Shown piece after piece: positions 27,646 to 36,149 of a stretch of 64,000 nt of DNA. Every line of letters begins with the position of its first letter. Positions within the stretch are counted from its first letter, which is position 1. Origin of the DNA: Flavobacterium sp. (GTDB lineage: Bacteria; Bacteroidota; Bacteroidia; Flavobacteriales; Flavobacteriaceae); assembly GCA_014379405.1 (NCBI GenBank), contig JACMLU010000005.1, positions 124,001 to 188,000 on the forward strand, in the 5' to 3' direction. A model generated the notes under the pieces. The model did not search any database, had not been told where the DNA came from, and was given only the letters and a program-made list of their open reading frames with translations. The position numbers and the translations under genes were made by a program.

Positions 27646-27741
27646 GGTAGTAAACATTTAGTTAATAATTACGACAATAGCCATTGCTAATTTACGCATA
27701 AATAACGTACAATAATGCACTTTTATTATGAAATAAAAAAG

Positions 27742-27792
27742 TCGTCCCTTCGATAGATAATTGCCGAAAGCGTTATCATTCAAAGGGACGAA
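27742..27792 (-). terminator. Hairpin downstream of the thioesterase gene
   Basis: Arms CGTCCCTT and AAGGGACG enclose about 30 nt, followed on the minus strand by a T-rich stretch (27728-27741). It sits 22 bp past the acyl-CoA thioesterase stop. Confidence 0.55.
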
Positions 27793-27813
27793 TCTATTTG
27801 TTAATCGAAAAAA

Positions 27814-28362
27814 CTATTCCAATTCCACCTTTACATTGTACTGGTTTGAATTCAAAATAGATTCAATAGAGCCAAAAGTAGCAACCCCTTTTTGATATTC
27901 TCTTTCCTTTTTTAAGGCAAGCTGTTTTACACTGTGTTCAAAACGGCTTACTTCTTTCAAAGTAGTCAGAATTAAGCCTGGAACCTTTGCATTATTACCA
28001 TCATTATCTTTAGAAACCATAGTAAAATAGGACGAGTTGCAATGCTTCACTACTCCTGTACGTATGTTTTCGGCTTCTACACGAATCCCTATAATCATGG
28101 AGCTCGTTCCCACATAATTGACACTGGCTTTCATAGTAACCAATTCCCCCACTTCAATGGGTTTCAAGAAGTTTACCGTATCCACGGAAGCTGTGACACA
28201 ATAATTTCCAGAAAATTTTGAAGCACAAGCAAAGGCTATCTGATCGAGTAATGACAAGATGTATCCACCATGAATTTTGCCGCTAAAATTGGTGTGCGAT
28301 GGCAACATTAACTCGGAAATGGTAATATGAGAGGAGCTTACTGTTTTGAATGTTGTATTCAT
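27814..28362 (-). CDS. Acyl-CoA thioesterase, hotdog fold
   Basis: A 182-residue hotdog-fold hydrolase of the YciA/ACOT group, releasing free CoA from acyl-CoA. Motifs are MLPSHTNFSGKIHGGYILSL (catalytic Asn/Asp region), DQIAFACASKFSG and VTASVDTVNFLKPIEVG. The C-terminal about 40 residues form a charged extension. Acyl chain preference is not predictable. It stands alone between the lipoprotein and the nitrate genes. Confidence 0.88.
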   Translation of the reverse strand: MNTTFKTVSSSHITISELMLPSHTNFSGKIHGGYILSLLDQIAFACASKFSGNYCVTASVDTVNFLKPIEVGELVTMKASVNYVGTSSMIIGIRVEAENIRTGVVKHCNSSYFTMVSKDNDGNNAKVPGLILTTLKEVSRFEHSVKQLALKKEREYQKGVATFGSIESILNSNQYNVKVELE

Positions 28363-28410
28363 AATTGGTTTCTATTATTCGAAATTCTTACTAATGATAA
28401 GCTTACAAAA

Positions 28411-29838
28411 TTAAACTTTTTCCAGAAAGTTTATAAAATTACTTTTGGGAGATTCACACAACGAACAATGGTACTCTTCTGGCAAATCGGAAAACAGGAC
28501 TCCTTTTTCGATGCCTTGGGTCGAATCGCCATAATCGGCATTGTAAAGAGTCAAACATTCTTGACATTGATGGATGTCTTGTTGTTTTGGTTCCTTTTTG
28601 ATCGAATTGGCGCTTACTTCAAGGGTCGAGTTTCCTAGTTCGTCGAAATATTTTCGGCTCAATTCAATCAGAATGTTGGGGAGTTCCAGTTTGTCGACAT
28701 CTTGTGTGTGAACGATATATTCCTTGGTGTTTGGATCGAAATTTTTGGCATACAAAACATTGTAAGTTGCCCTGATTTTTATGGATTCCAAGTCTTTGGG
28801 AACATCATTTTTTTCGACCACAATGGAAGTAAAATAATGTCCTTCTCTGTTGTATTCCGACAATCCGAAAGTAAGTCCGTAAGTACTAATATCAAACTGA
28901 TCGAGCGTTCGCACCAAAAATGTTTTCAAATTCAACGCCCATTCTTCGGCTACTGGTAAATGCCAATTCAATTCCAATAATGAATGTCGCACATTGATTC
29001 CTTTTTTTCCAAGGAATTTCTCCCAATCGAGTTTTCGGTCTTTGGGAATCCCTTTTACAATGAAAGATTTCCATGGCGTGATACAAATTTTACCAATTTT
29101 ACAATCAAAACACAAATCGCACATTTCCTTCAAGAAGTCCAAATCATAGAGGTTGTTTCTCCAATACAAGCCCAACCAATATTGATCGATACCCAATTTG
29201 TTCATCCCTTCATAGTACGGGAATGGATAAAACGGAATATGCAACGGTTTGTCGATGGTTCTGTTATTGGTATCCAAAGCATCGTTGACCAATTGAAAAA
29301 TCATATCGGCAGAATCAGGTTCTTCTTCCAATATTTTTTCGATGGCATAATACACTTCAGCAATGTTCCAACTGTAAATTAATACCGGATACATTTCCAT
29401 TTTAGCCCATTTGGGCAAACGGATATAAGCAAACCAATAATCTTCGTGGTGGGAAGCAATAAAATTGACATGGCCAGTAAACAAAGGAACCAATTGCTGT
29501 TTTGGATCTGTGATATTGACCTTCAACTTGGGTTTGCTCTTGAATTGTTCCAAGATATACAAAAATTTATTACCCGTAAGCCAAGGCGTATTACTGAAAA
29601 TATCCGTCGAAACATAGGAAGTCACAATGTTATTGCCGCTCTTTTCATTCGGGTAAACAAAATGATATTTCCCTGCTTTTTCTTTTCCGATTGCCGTAAA
29701 TCCTTTTGGGAAAATAATGTCCTGACGAGAACCAAAAGAGATGTCTTTCAATCCTTGTTCCAAGGCCATATTAACAATTTCTCGCAACTCACCTGGCGAA
29801 ATAACGCCTCCTTTTACTATTAATCTTGTCAATTCCAT
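28411..29838 (-). CDS. Nitrite/sulfite-reductase-like half domain fused to C-terminal rubredoxin
   Basis: A 475-residue protein downstream of the nitrate reductase on the same strand (80-bp gap). Residues 1-60 (VKGGVISPGELREIV, then SFGSRQDI) resemble the ferredoxin-like half domain of nitrite/sulfite reductases. A four-Cys motif C240-x2-C243-x2-C246-x5-C252, followed by ITPWKSFIVKGIP, does not match the CxxxxxC...CxxxC siroheme/[4Fe-4S] signature, so it is not a normal NirA. The C-terminus is a rubredoxin: C425-x2-C428, then GVLFSDLPEEYHC458-x2-C461, binding one Fe. I infer an electron carrier or maturation factor for nitrate assimilation. Function unproven. Confidence 0.8.
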   Translation of the reverse strand: MELTRLIVKGGVISPGELREIVNMALEQGLKDISFGSRQDIIFPKGFTAIGKEKAGKYHFVYPNEKSGNNIVTSYVSTDIFSNTPWLTGNKFLYILEQFKSKPKLKVNITDPKQQLVPLFTGHVNFIASHHEDYWFAYIRLPKWAKMEMYPVLIYSWNIAEVYYAIEKILEEEPDSADMIFQLVNDALDTNNRTIDKPLHIPFYPFPYYEGMNKLGIDQYWLGLYWRNNLYDLDFLKEMCDLCFDCKIGKICITPWKSFIVKGIPKDRKLDWEKFLGKKGINVRHSLLELNWHLPVAEEWALNLKTFLVRTLDQFDISTYGLTFGLSEYNREGHYFTSIVVEKNDVPKDLESIKIRATYNVLYAKNFDPNTKEYIVHTQDVDKLELPNILIELSRKYFDELGNSTLEVSANSIKKEPKQQDIHQCQECLTLYNADYGDSTQGIEKGVLFSDLPEEYHCSLCESPKSNFINFLEKV

Positions 29839-29866
29839 AGTTTTATAGTTTAGAGTTATCAGTCCC

Positions 29867-29916
29867 AGTTTTCAGTCTCAGTATACAACTGAAAACTGAG
29901 ACTGAGACTGAAAACT
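29867..29916. repeat. Perfect 16-bp inverted repeat between nitrate reductase and rubredoxin genes
   Basis: Arms AGTTTTCAGTCTCAGT and ACTGAGACTGAAAACT separated by 18 nt that hold further copies of the same short units (ACTGAAAACTGAG). It fills the 80-bp spacer of the two minus-strand genes. It may cut or protect the operon mRNA and so lower expression of the rubredoxin gene. It is not a terminator in the operon direction because no U-tract follows. Confidence 0.75.
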
Positions 29917-29918
29917 TT

Positions 29919-32900
29919 TTATTTGCATTTTGATAAAATTTCTTTTACTTCGGTTTTACAGCTTCCGCAACCCAATCCTGCTCCAGTGGTTTTGCACAAT
30001 TCCGTGAAATTGGTCACCCCACCTTTGATGCATTCCTCAATATTTCCACTTCCTACTTGGCTGCAAGAGCAAACTAATTTGCCTAAAACAGGTTTCGCAT
30101 TAGAACTTCCTCTCAATAAAGTATTCCTTTTGTCGGACAATTCTATTTTGCTTTCAATCATCGTCTTGAATTCGGCAAATTCGTTTTTGTCGCCCATCAA
30201 AATCGCACCCACCAACAAGTCGTTTTTGACAATACATTTCTTATAATATCTTTTTCCTAAATCAGAAAAAACGATTTCCTCGTAAGTGTCATCATTCTCC
30301 GGAATTTCGATGTCGCCAATACTACACAAATTAATATCTTCCAGTTTCAGGATATTCATCAAAACCGAACCTTTGTAAAAACTACTGATGTCGCCCGCCA
30401 TGAAGTTGGCCAAAACATCGGCCTGTTCTTCAGCTGCTGATGTAATTCCGAACAACTTATTGTTGAATTCCGCTATTTCGCCAATAGCAAAAATATTTGG
30501 ACTCGAAGTTTGCAAATACTGGTTTACTTTCACCCCACGTCCGCAAGAAAGTCCCGATTCTTTGGCGATTTCTATGTTGGGGATGGTTCCAATGGTATAA
30601 ACAATGGCATTGGCAGTAATGATTCGACCACTTTTCAAGGCAATTTCCAATTCATTTGAATTGTCCGTTTCAAATACGGTATTGACTTCATTGTCAAAAT
30701 AAATGGAAATGTCTCGAAGTTGTACTTCTTCTGCCAATAATTTACTTGAAATTCGATCCAACTGACGCTCCATCAAACGGGAAGCACGTTGAATAATCGT
30801 AATTTTTACTTTTTTATGTTTTAAGGCTGCGGCCAATTCTAAACCTAATAGACCACCACCAACGATAACCACGTGTTGTTCTTCGGCTGGTAAATTGGTA
30901 CTGTCCAAATAGTCTTTTAATCGATCGGCATCACTCTTTTTTCTCATTGTAAAACGTCCAGGCAAATGCAATTGGGCATTTTCTGGCACAAATGGACGAC
31001 TTCCAGTAGCCAATATCAAGGAATCAAAAGTGTGTAAAACTCCTTCGCTGTCGAGAATAGTATTGTCTTTTGTGTTGACATTGTCAATAGAAACGTTCGA
31101 GCGCATCGTGATGTCCAACTTGACTAGCGCTTCTTCTTTAATTTTCAAAAGTTGCTCCCAGGTAAATTCGCCTGTCATATATTCTGGTAATAAAACACGG
31201 TTGTAGAAAGGGTTTTCTTCGTTTGAGAAAACAATAATTTCGTCGGTTTTATTAATTTCTCTGTAGTTTTGAATGAATCGGAAAGCGGCTGCTCCTGCTC
31301 CAACCACAGCAATTTTCTCGAAAGGTTTCACGTATTTGACCACGGAAACCGTCGTGTATTTAAAATCGGGTTCTTTTGATATTGGGTCAACTATGGTGTT
31401 GGTCAAATTATTGGTACGGTTCAAATCGTTTTCCAATTGTTTACCCCAGTGCATTGGCAAGAAAACCACTCCTTCACGAATCGTATCCGAAACTTTTGCC
31501 TTTACTTGAACTGCTCCGTTTTTGCTGGTCACTACAACAATATCTCCTTCTCCAATTTTTGATTTGAAAGCATCAATCGGATTGATTTCAAGAACCGGAC
31601 TTGGAATATGTGTCATCAATCGGGATACTTTTCCCGTTTTGGTCATCGTATGCCATTGGTCACGAATACGTCCCGTTGTCAAAATAAACGGAAAATCTTT
31701 ATTCGGTGCTTCCGAAGTATTTTCGATCGCTGTTGGAATATTGAAAATCGCTTTTTGTGAAGGCGTAAAAAACTTTTTGTCAGCAAACAAACGTGGTGTT
31801 CCTGGATGTCCGTAGTCTGGAACTGGCCATTGGAAAGTTCCTTCGTTTTTAAGACGGCTATAATTCAAATAGGAAATATCGATATTAGTTCCTTTGGTCA
31901 TCAAGCAATGCTCCTTATAAATATCTTCGGTAGTATTGAAATTAAAACCCGGAAAATTCATTTTCTTGGCGAAACGCATCAAAATATCCACGTCTGGAAG
32001 CGCTTCTCCCGGTGCGTTAATTCCTTTTGGCAAATAAGAAATTCGTCTTTCAGAATTTGTCATTGTTCCCTCTTTTTCTAACCAACCTGCAGCCGGCAAT
32101 AATAAATCGGCAAACTTTGCTGTATCTGAATTGTGTGAAATATCCTGAACCACCACGAATTTGGCATTCGCCAATGCTTTTTCCACTCTTCGAGAATCGG
32201 GCAAACTCACTAATGGATTGGTACAAATAATCCAAATGGCTTTCATTTTTCCAGATTCCAAGGCTTGGAACATTTCGGTAGCCGTTAATCCCGGTTTTTC
32301 AGAAATATCTTCAACACCCCAAAAATCAGCTACTTCTTTACGATGTATTGGATTAGCCAATTCTTTGTGAACAGCCAATAAATTCGCCATTCCTCCTACT
32401 TCACGACCACCCATTGCATTCGGCTGCCCTGTTAAAGAGAAAGGGCCTGAACCCGGTTTCCCAACGTGACCCGTCAATAAAGAAAGATTTAATAATGCGG
32501 TATTTTTATCAACTCCAATCGCGCTTTGATTCAATCCCATGGCCCAAAGTGAAATAAATCCTTTGGCTTTTCCAATAATATCGGCAGCCTGTTTGATTTG
32601 ATCTACAGATATTCCACAAGTTTTAGATGCTTTTTCGAATGAACTTGATAAAACCAAGTCTTTATAGGTATTAAAATTTTCGGTGTGGTTATTCACAAAA
32701 TCTTTATCGGCATATCCTTTTTCGATTAGTCTTTTGGCCAAAGCGTGGTACAAAACAATATCCGTTCCCGGAATAATTTGCAAATGCAAATCAGCCGCCA
32801 AAGCAGAATCTGTTTTTCGAGGATCGACAACAATTATTTTTACCTTTGGATTTTTTTCTTTGTGTTGTTCCAATCTTCTAAAAAGAATTGGGTGACACCA

Positions 32901-33431
32901 GGCAGGATTAGCACCTGTAATCAAGAACGTATCCGCCAGTTCAATATCATCATAAGCAATTGGCACAGAATCCTCCCCGAAGGTTTTCTTGTAACCGGCC
33001 ACTGCCGAACTCATACACAAACGAGAGTTGGTATCTATATTATTAGTCTTCAAGAATCCTTTTACCAGTTTGTTTACCAAATAATATTCTTCGGTAAGAC
33101 ATTGTCCTGAAATGTAAAAACCTACACTATCCGGTCCGTGTTTTTTTATGATGGAAGAAAATACAGCTGCAGCACGGTCTAATCCAGCATCCCAACTTAC
33201 GCGTTCCATCGGATGCGATTTACTCCATCGCATTTCAGGATACAGAATTCTGTCTGAAACATCATTGGCAACATAATGAAGATTCATTCCTTTAGAACAA
33301 AGCATACCTCTATTTACCGGATTGTCTTTGTCTCCAGTTACGGAAACTCCATTTTTAGCATCATTAGTTACTACAATTCCGCAACCTACACCACAATAGG
33401 AACACGTCGTTTTGATTTCTGAATTTTGCAT
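29919..33431 (-). CDS. Assimilatory nitrate reductase fused to NAD(P)H oxidoreductase and [2Fe-2S] modules
   Basis: 1170 residues in one frame. Residues 1-700 are a NasA/NarB-type molybdopterin nitrate reductase: [4Fe-4S] ligands C10-x2-C13-x3-C17 and C45, a probable Mo-ligand Cys139 in SRLCMSSAV, and a molydopterin-binding C-terminus (ILTTGRIRDQWHTMTKTG). Residues about 705-1090 are a flavin reductase like the N-terminus of NirB (IAVVGAGAAAFRF, VVIVGGGLLGLELAAAL, AIGEIAEFN). The last 60 are a BFD-type [2Fe-2S] domain (LVCSCSQVG, GCGSCKTEV). It can therefore reduce nitrate to nitrite from NAD(P)H as one chain. Candidate operators lie upstream at 33498-33523. Confidence 0.93.
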   Translation of the reverse strand: MQNSEIKTTCSYCGVGCGIVVTNDAKNGVSVTGDKDNPVNRGMLCSKGMNLHYVANDVSDRILYPEMRWSKSHPMERVSWDAGLDRAAAVFSSIIKKHGPDSVGFYISGQCLTEEYYLVNKLVKGFLKTNNIDTNSRLCMSSAVAGYKKTFGEDSVPIAYDDIELADTFLITGANPAWCHPILFRRLEQHKEKNPKVKIIVVDPRKTDSALAADLHLQIIPGTDIVLYHALAKRLIEKGYADKDFVNNHTENFNTYKDLVLSSSFEKASKTCGISVDQIKQAADIIGKAKGFISLWAMGLNQSAIGVDKNTALLNLSLLTGHVGKPGSGPFSLTGQPNAMGGREVGGMANLLAVHKELANPIHRKEVADFWGVEDISEKPGLTATEMFQALESGKMKAIWIICTNPLVSLPDSRRVEKALANAKFVVVQDISHNSDTAKFADLLLPAAGWLEKEGTMTNSERRISYLPKGINAPGEALPDVDILMRFAKKMNFPGFNFNTTEDIYKEHCLMTKGTNIDISYLNYSRLKNEGTFQWPVPDYGHPGTPRLFADKKFFTPSQKAIFNIPTAIENTSEAPNKDFPFILTTGRIRDQWHTMTKTGKVSRLMTHIPSPVLEINPIDAFKSKIGEGDIVVVTSKNGAVQVKAKVSDTIREGVVFLPMHWGKQLENDLNRTNNLTNTIVDPISKEPDFKYTTVSVVKYVKPFEKIAVVGAGAAAFRFIQNYREINKTDEIIVFSNEENPFYNRVLLPEYMTGEFTWEQLLKIKEEALVKLDITMRSNVSIDNVNTKDNTILDSEGVLHTFDSLILATGSRPFVPENAQLHLPGRFTMRKKSDADRLKDYLDSTNLPAEEQHVVIVGGGLLGLELAAALKHKKVKITIIQRASRLMERQLDRISSKLLAEEVQLRDISIYFDNEVNTVFETDNSNELEIALKSGRIITANAIVYTIGTIPNIEIAKESGLSCGRGVKVNQYLQTSSPNIFAIGEIAEFNNKLFGITSAAEEQADVLANFMAGDISSFYKGSVLMNILKLEDINLCSIGDIEIPENDDTYEEIVFSDLGKRYYKKCIVKNDLLVGAILMGDKNEFAEFKTMIESKIELSDKRNTLLRGSSNAKPVLGKLVCSCSQVGSGNIEECIKGGVTNFTELCKTTGAGLGCGSCKTEVKEILSKCK

Positions 33432-33497
33432 TGTAATTTCTTTATTATTGATGAAAGTCTAACTTATGACTTGTTCTCTTTTTCGAAAATGTAAAAA

Positions 33498-33523
33498 TAA
33501 GTATTTTTACGTATAAATACGTA
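33498..33523. promoter_or_regulatory. Overlapping candidate nitrate-regulon operators
   Basis: Two overlapping 16-bp inverted repeats: TACGTATAAATACGTA (33508-33523, perfect 7-2-7 palindrome) and the weaker TAAGTATTTTTACGTA (33498-33513). They lie 67-92 bp upstream of the nitrate reductase ATG and 82 bp upstream of the divergent FNR-like gene, so they could control both. Confidence 0.65.
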
Positions 33524-33542
33524 TAAATCGAATATTTTTTTA

Positions 33543-33550
33543 TAAATTTG
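33543..33550 (+). promoter_or_regulatory. -7 element of the FNR-like regulator gene
   Basis: TAAATTTG matches the Bacteroidota TAnnTTTG consensus, 55 bp before the ATG at 33605. The candidate operator ends 20 bp upstream of it. Confidence 0.5.
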
Positions 33551-33604
33551 TTTAAAATAAATTCCATAAGCGAATTCAGGTAATAATATTTAAAGATTTT
33601 ATCG

Positions 33605-34303
33605 ATGAAAGAAGAACTAGCCTCTTGTACCAGCTGCACCAACGAAAATTGTTTTATCAAAAGACACATTCATTTGGAGCAAATGAAAAATTACATTGAT
33701 AAAAAACGCAGTTTTGTTTGCAAAAAAGCACAACAATTCATCATTGAAGGCGCACCAATACAAGGTTTATACTTCATTTACAAAGGAAAGGTAAAGACCG
33801 TAAAAACTGGTATTCACGGTAGAGAACAAATTGTTCGATTGACCAAAAATGGCGACACTGTTGGCTTCAGGGGGTTTGGTACCAGCAAACGCTACCTCAT
33901 AGGCGCTTATGCGCTGGAAGACACGGTTTTGTGCAATTTCAGCAATGAAGACATGCTTGAAATTCTTCATAATATTCCCGAATTCACCTATGATTTAATG
34001 TTATTTTATGCCGAAGAATTGAATAAAAGCGAGAACAACATTCGAAAAATTGCCCAAATGAATGTGAGAGAAAGGGTAATTGACACCTTATTATATATAC
34101 ATCGCAAATTTGGACAAACAAACGGTGTTATAGAACTTGATTTGTCTCGAAAAGAAATAGCCGATTTTGCTGGAACCACTGATGAACAAGTGATACGAGT
34201 GATTTCTAGTTTAAAAAAAGAAACTCTCATTAAAACAGTAGGTAAAAAAATTGGCTTAGTCAATGTCGATAAATTAAGAGCCGAAATCAGGGAACATAAG
34301 TAG
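33605..34303 (+). CDS. Crp/Fnr family transcriptional regulator with N-terminal Cys motif
   Basis: A 232-residue regulator. The cNMP-binding-like beta-roll spans about 35-140 (GAPIQGLYFIYKGKVKTVKTG). A helical connector and a C-terminal HTH_Crp domain follow (about 150-225, DLSRKEIADFAGTTDEQVIRVISSLKKE). Cys8-x2-Cys11-x4-Cys16 plus Cys39 could hold an Fe-S cluster as in FNR, which would allow sensing of oxygen, NO or redox state. The cAMP-binding Arg motif is absent. It is divergent from the nitrate reductase gene and precedes the porin-nrtABC operon. It is a candidate regulator of both. Confidence 0.9.
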   Translation: MKEELASCTSCTNENCFIKRHIHLEQMKNYIDKKRSFVCKKAQQFIIEGAPIQGLYFIYKGKVKTVKTGIHGREQIVRLTKNGDTVGFRGFGTSKRYLIGAYALEDTVLCNFSNEDMLEILHNIPEFTYDLMLFYAEELNKSENNIRKIAQMNVRERVIDTLLYIHRKFGQTNGVIELDLSRKEIADFAGTTDEQVIRVISSLKKETLIKTVGKKIGLVNVDKLRAEIREHK

Positions 34304-34350
34304 TCCTCCTGATTTACCATCCATCAATTCTTTGTTAATATCAAAATTAC

Positions 34351-34382
34351 GTAGTCCTCACTCTAAGGGCTACTTTTTTTTT
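34351..34382 (+). terminator. Rho-independent terminator after the FNR-like gene
   Basis: Stem GTAGTCC / GGGCTAC (one G-T pair) with a 9-nt loop, followed by nine T residues. A GTAGTCCTC copy also occurs at the stop codon. Confidence 0.75.
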
Positions 34383-34461
34383 ACTTTTGGTTTTATAAAT
34401 CATCTTCTTTTAAAGTTTTTTAAAGAAAAAATCAATTTCCTTAGAACACAAATCTCATTTA

Positions 34462-34490
34462 TACGTATTTTTCTATACATACTTACGTAT
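34462..34490. promoter_or_regulatory. Pair of nitrate-operator half sites
   Basis: TACGTAT at 34462-34468 and again at 34484-34490, in direct orientation, about 130-150 bp upstream of the full operator at 34613. They may extend the regulatory region of the porin-nrtABC operon, but half sites also arise by chance in AT-rich DNA. Confidence 0.35.
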
Positions 34491-34612
34491 AAAAATCCCT
34501 TTATATACTTGACTTAGCTCTACATACCTGTCAAAAAGCAGAAAAAAAACTATTTTATTAACGATATTTCCGGTATTAAAAAACTGTTTTAGTCTGTATT
34601 TTACGTAGTATA

Positions 34613-34638
34613 TAAGTATTAATACTTACATAAATTTG
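34613..34638 (+). promoter_or_regulatory. Operator and -7 element of the porin-nrtABC operon
   Basis: A perfect 7-2-7 palindrome TAAGTATTAATACTTA (34613-34628) is followed after 2 bp by TAAATTTG (34631-34638), a -7 element. The ATG at 34667 lies 28 bp further on. The identical 16-mer occurs upstream of nirB at 51026-51041. Confidence 0.7.
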
Positions 34639-34666
34639 CTTCATACTAATTAAAACAAATATTAAT

Positions 34667-36124
34667 ATGCAAAACATTAAAACTAAACTACCGAACATTC
34701 AAGGTTTCAAAAAAGAAACAACTTCAAAAGTAAATCTTACAAAATCTATTTTCTTGGGACTTGTACTAGCATTAGCAAGCCAAAACGAAGCCAAAGCCCA
34801 GTTGACTGTAACAGGACAATTAAGACCTAGAACAGAACTTAGAGAAGGACAAGGAACTTTGCAAAAAGCAGGAGACGATTCAGCATTATTCACTTCTCAA
34901 AGAACCAGACTTAATGTAGGTTATACAGGATATCGTTTTAAAGTTTTTATGGCATTACAAGATGTTAGAGTTTGGGGACAAGATCAATCTACAATCAACA
35001 GAACTACAACAGAAGCCAACAACGGAATCTTATTGCACGAAGCTTGGACAGAAATTATGTTGAACGATACTATAAGTAATTTTCAAAATATCTCTTTAAA
35101 AATTGGACGTCAAGAAATTGCTTATGACGACCAGAAAGTTTTAGGAGGATTGGATTGGTTGCAACAAGCCAGAAGACATGATGCAGTTGTTTTCAAATTT
35201 GCCAACAAAGGCTGGACTTTTGACCTTGGAGCAGCTTTCAACCAAAACAAGGAACTTAATGCAACTACTATTTACAACGGAATTCCAACCGCTTATGGAG
35301 CTGGAACAAACGGAATTGGTACGATGTACAAATCATTTCAATACCTTTATTTAGGTAAAAAATTCTTCTTTGGTGATCTATCCTTCTTATTCTTTAAAGA
35401 CGATTTCAACAAATACACCAATGTAACTTCTGGAACACCGCCTGTAACTACCAAAGTTTCTGGACAAGGAGTATGGAGTCGCAATACCACAGGAGTATAT
35501 TACAATGTAAATCTTACCAGAAAAATAAACCTAACTGGTAGTTATTACCACCAATTTGGAGATGACAAAGACGGTAGATCTTTAAGCGCCGATTTAGCAT
35601 CCATCACTTCAACGGTTCAATTAGGTCGTAAATTATTTGTAGGGCCTGGAATTGATTATTTATCAGGAACTGACGGAACAAAAGCGGTTACTGCCACTTC
35701 AGAAAGCAACCTTTTTGACCCACTTTACGGAACACCGCACAAATTTTGGGGAGCAATGGATTATTTCTATGCGGCAAATGGTTTTGGAAAACAAGGTTTA
35801 CTTAACTACTTCTTGAAAGCAAAATACAACGCTAAAGACAACCTGACTTTCTTTGCAGAACTTCACGCATTTGAATCAGCAAACACATTGTCTAATGGCG
35901 CTGGCGGAACATTAACCTCTTATTTAGGTACAGAAGTAGATTTGAAAATGTCCTACAATTTTACCAAAATGATCAATTTAGAAGCAGGATATTCATTTAT
36001 GCAAGCAACAAACTCAATGGCTTCGGCAGCGGTTAAAAATGTTGCAGGTGCCGATTTAACTCCACAATTTGCTTATGTAATGTTGAAAATATCACCAAAT
36101 TTTTTGACAACCAAAAAAATGTAA
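34667..36124 (+). CDS. Alginate_exp/OprB-like outer-membrane porin of the nitrate uptake operon
   Basis: A 485-residue outer-membrane beta-barrel with a signal peptide (LGLVLALASQNEAKAQ, cleaved near residue 45). The first strands (LTVTGQLRPRTELREGQG) and TSQRTRLNVGYTGYRFKVFMALQDVRVWG match the 'alginate export' porin family. The barrel has the usual amphipathic strands through GYSFMQATN. The family name is historical. Here the gene leads an operon with NrtABC-like genes, so I infer a channel for nitrate or nitrite across the outer membrane. A 25-bp gap separates it from the binding-protein gene. Confidence 0.85.
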   Translation: MQNIKTKLPNIQGFKKETTSKVNLTKSIFLGLVLALASQNEAKAQLTVTGQLRPRTELREGQGTLQKAGDDSALFTSQRTRLNVGYTGYRFKVFMALQDVRVWGQDQSTINRTTTEANNGILLHEAWTEIMLNDTISNFQNISLKIGRQEIAYDDQKVLGGLDWLQQARRHDAVVFKFANKGWTFDLGAAFNQNKELNATTIYNGIPTAYGAGTNGIGTMYKSFQYLYLGKKFFFGDLSFLFFKDDFNKYTNVTSGTPPVTTKVSGQGVWSRNTTGVYYNVNLTRKINLTGSYYHQFGDDKDGRSLSADLASITSTVQLGRKLFVGPGIDYLSGTDGTKAVTATSESNLFDPLYGTPHKFWGAMDYFYAANGFGKQGLLNYFLKAKYNAKDNLTFFAELHAFESANTLSNGAGGTLTSYLGTEVDLKMSYNFTKMINLEAGYSFMQATNSMASAAVKNVAGADLTPQFAYVMLKISPNFLTTKKM

Positions 36125-36149
36125 TTAATAAACAATAAATCTATTTAAG

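Noticed and set aside
34667..36124. Naming the porin as an alginate exporter
   Set aside because: The family name is historical; the operon carries nitrate ABC transporter genes and no alginate synthesis genes.
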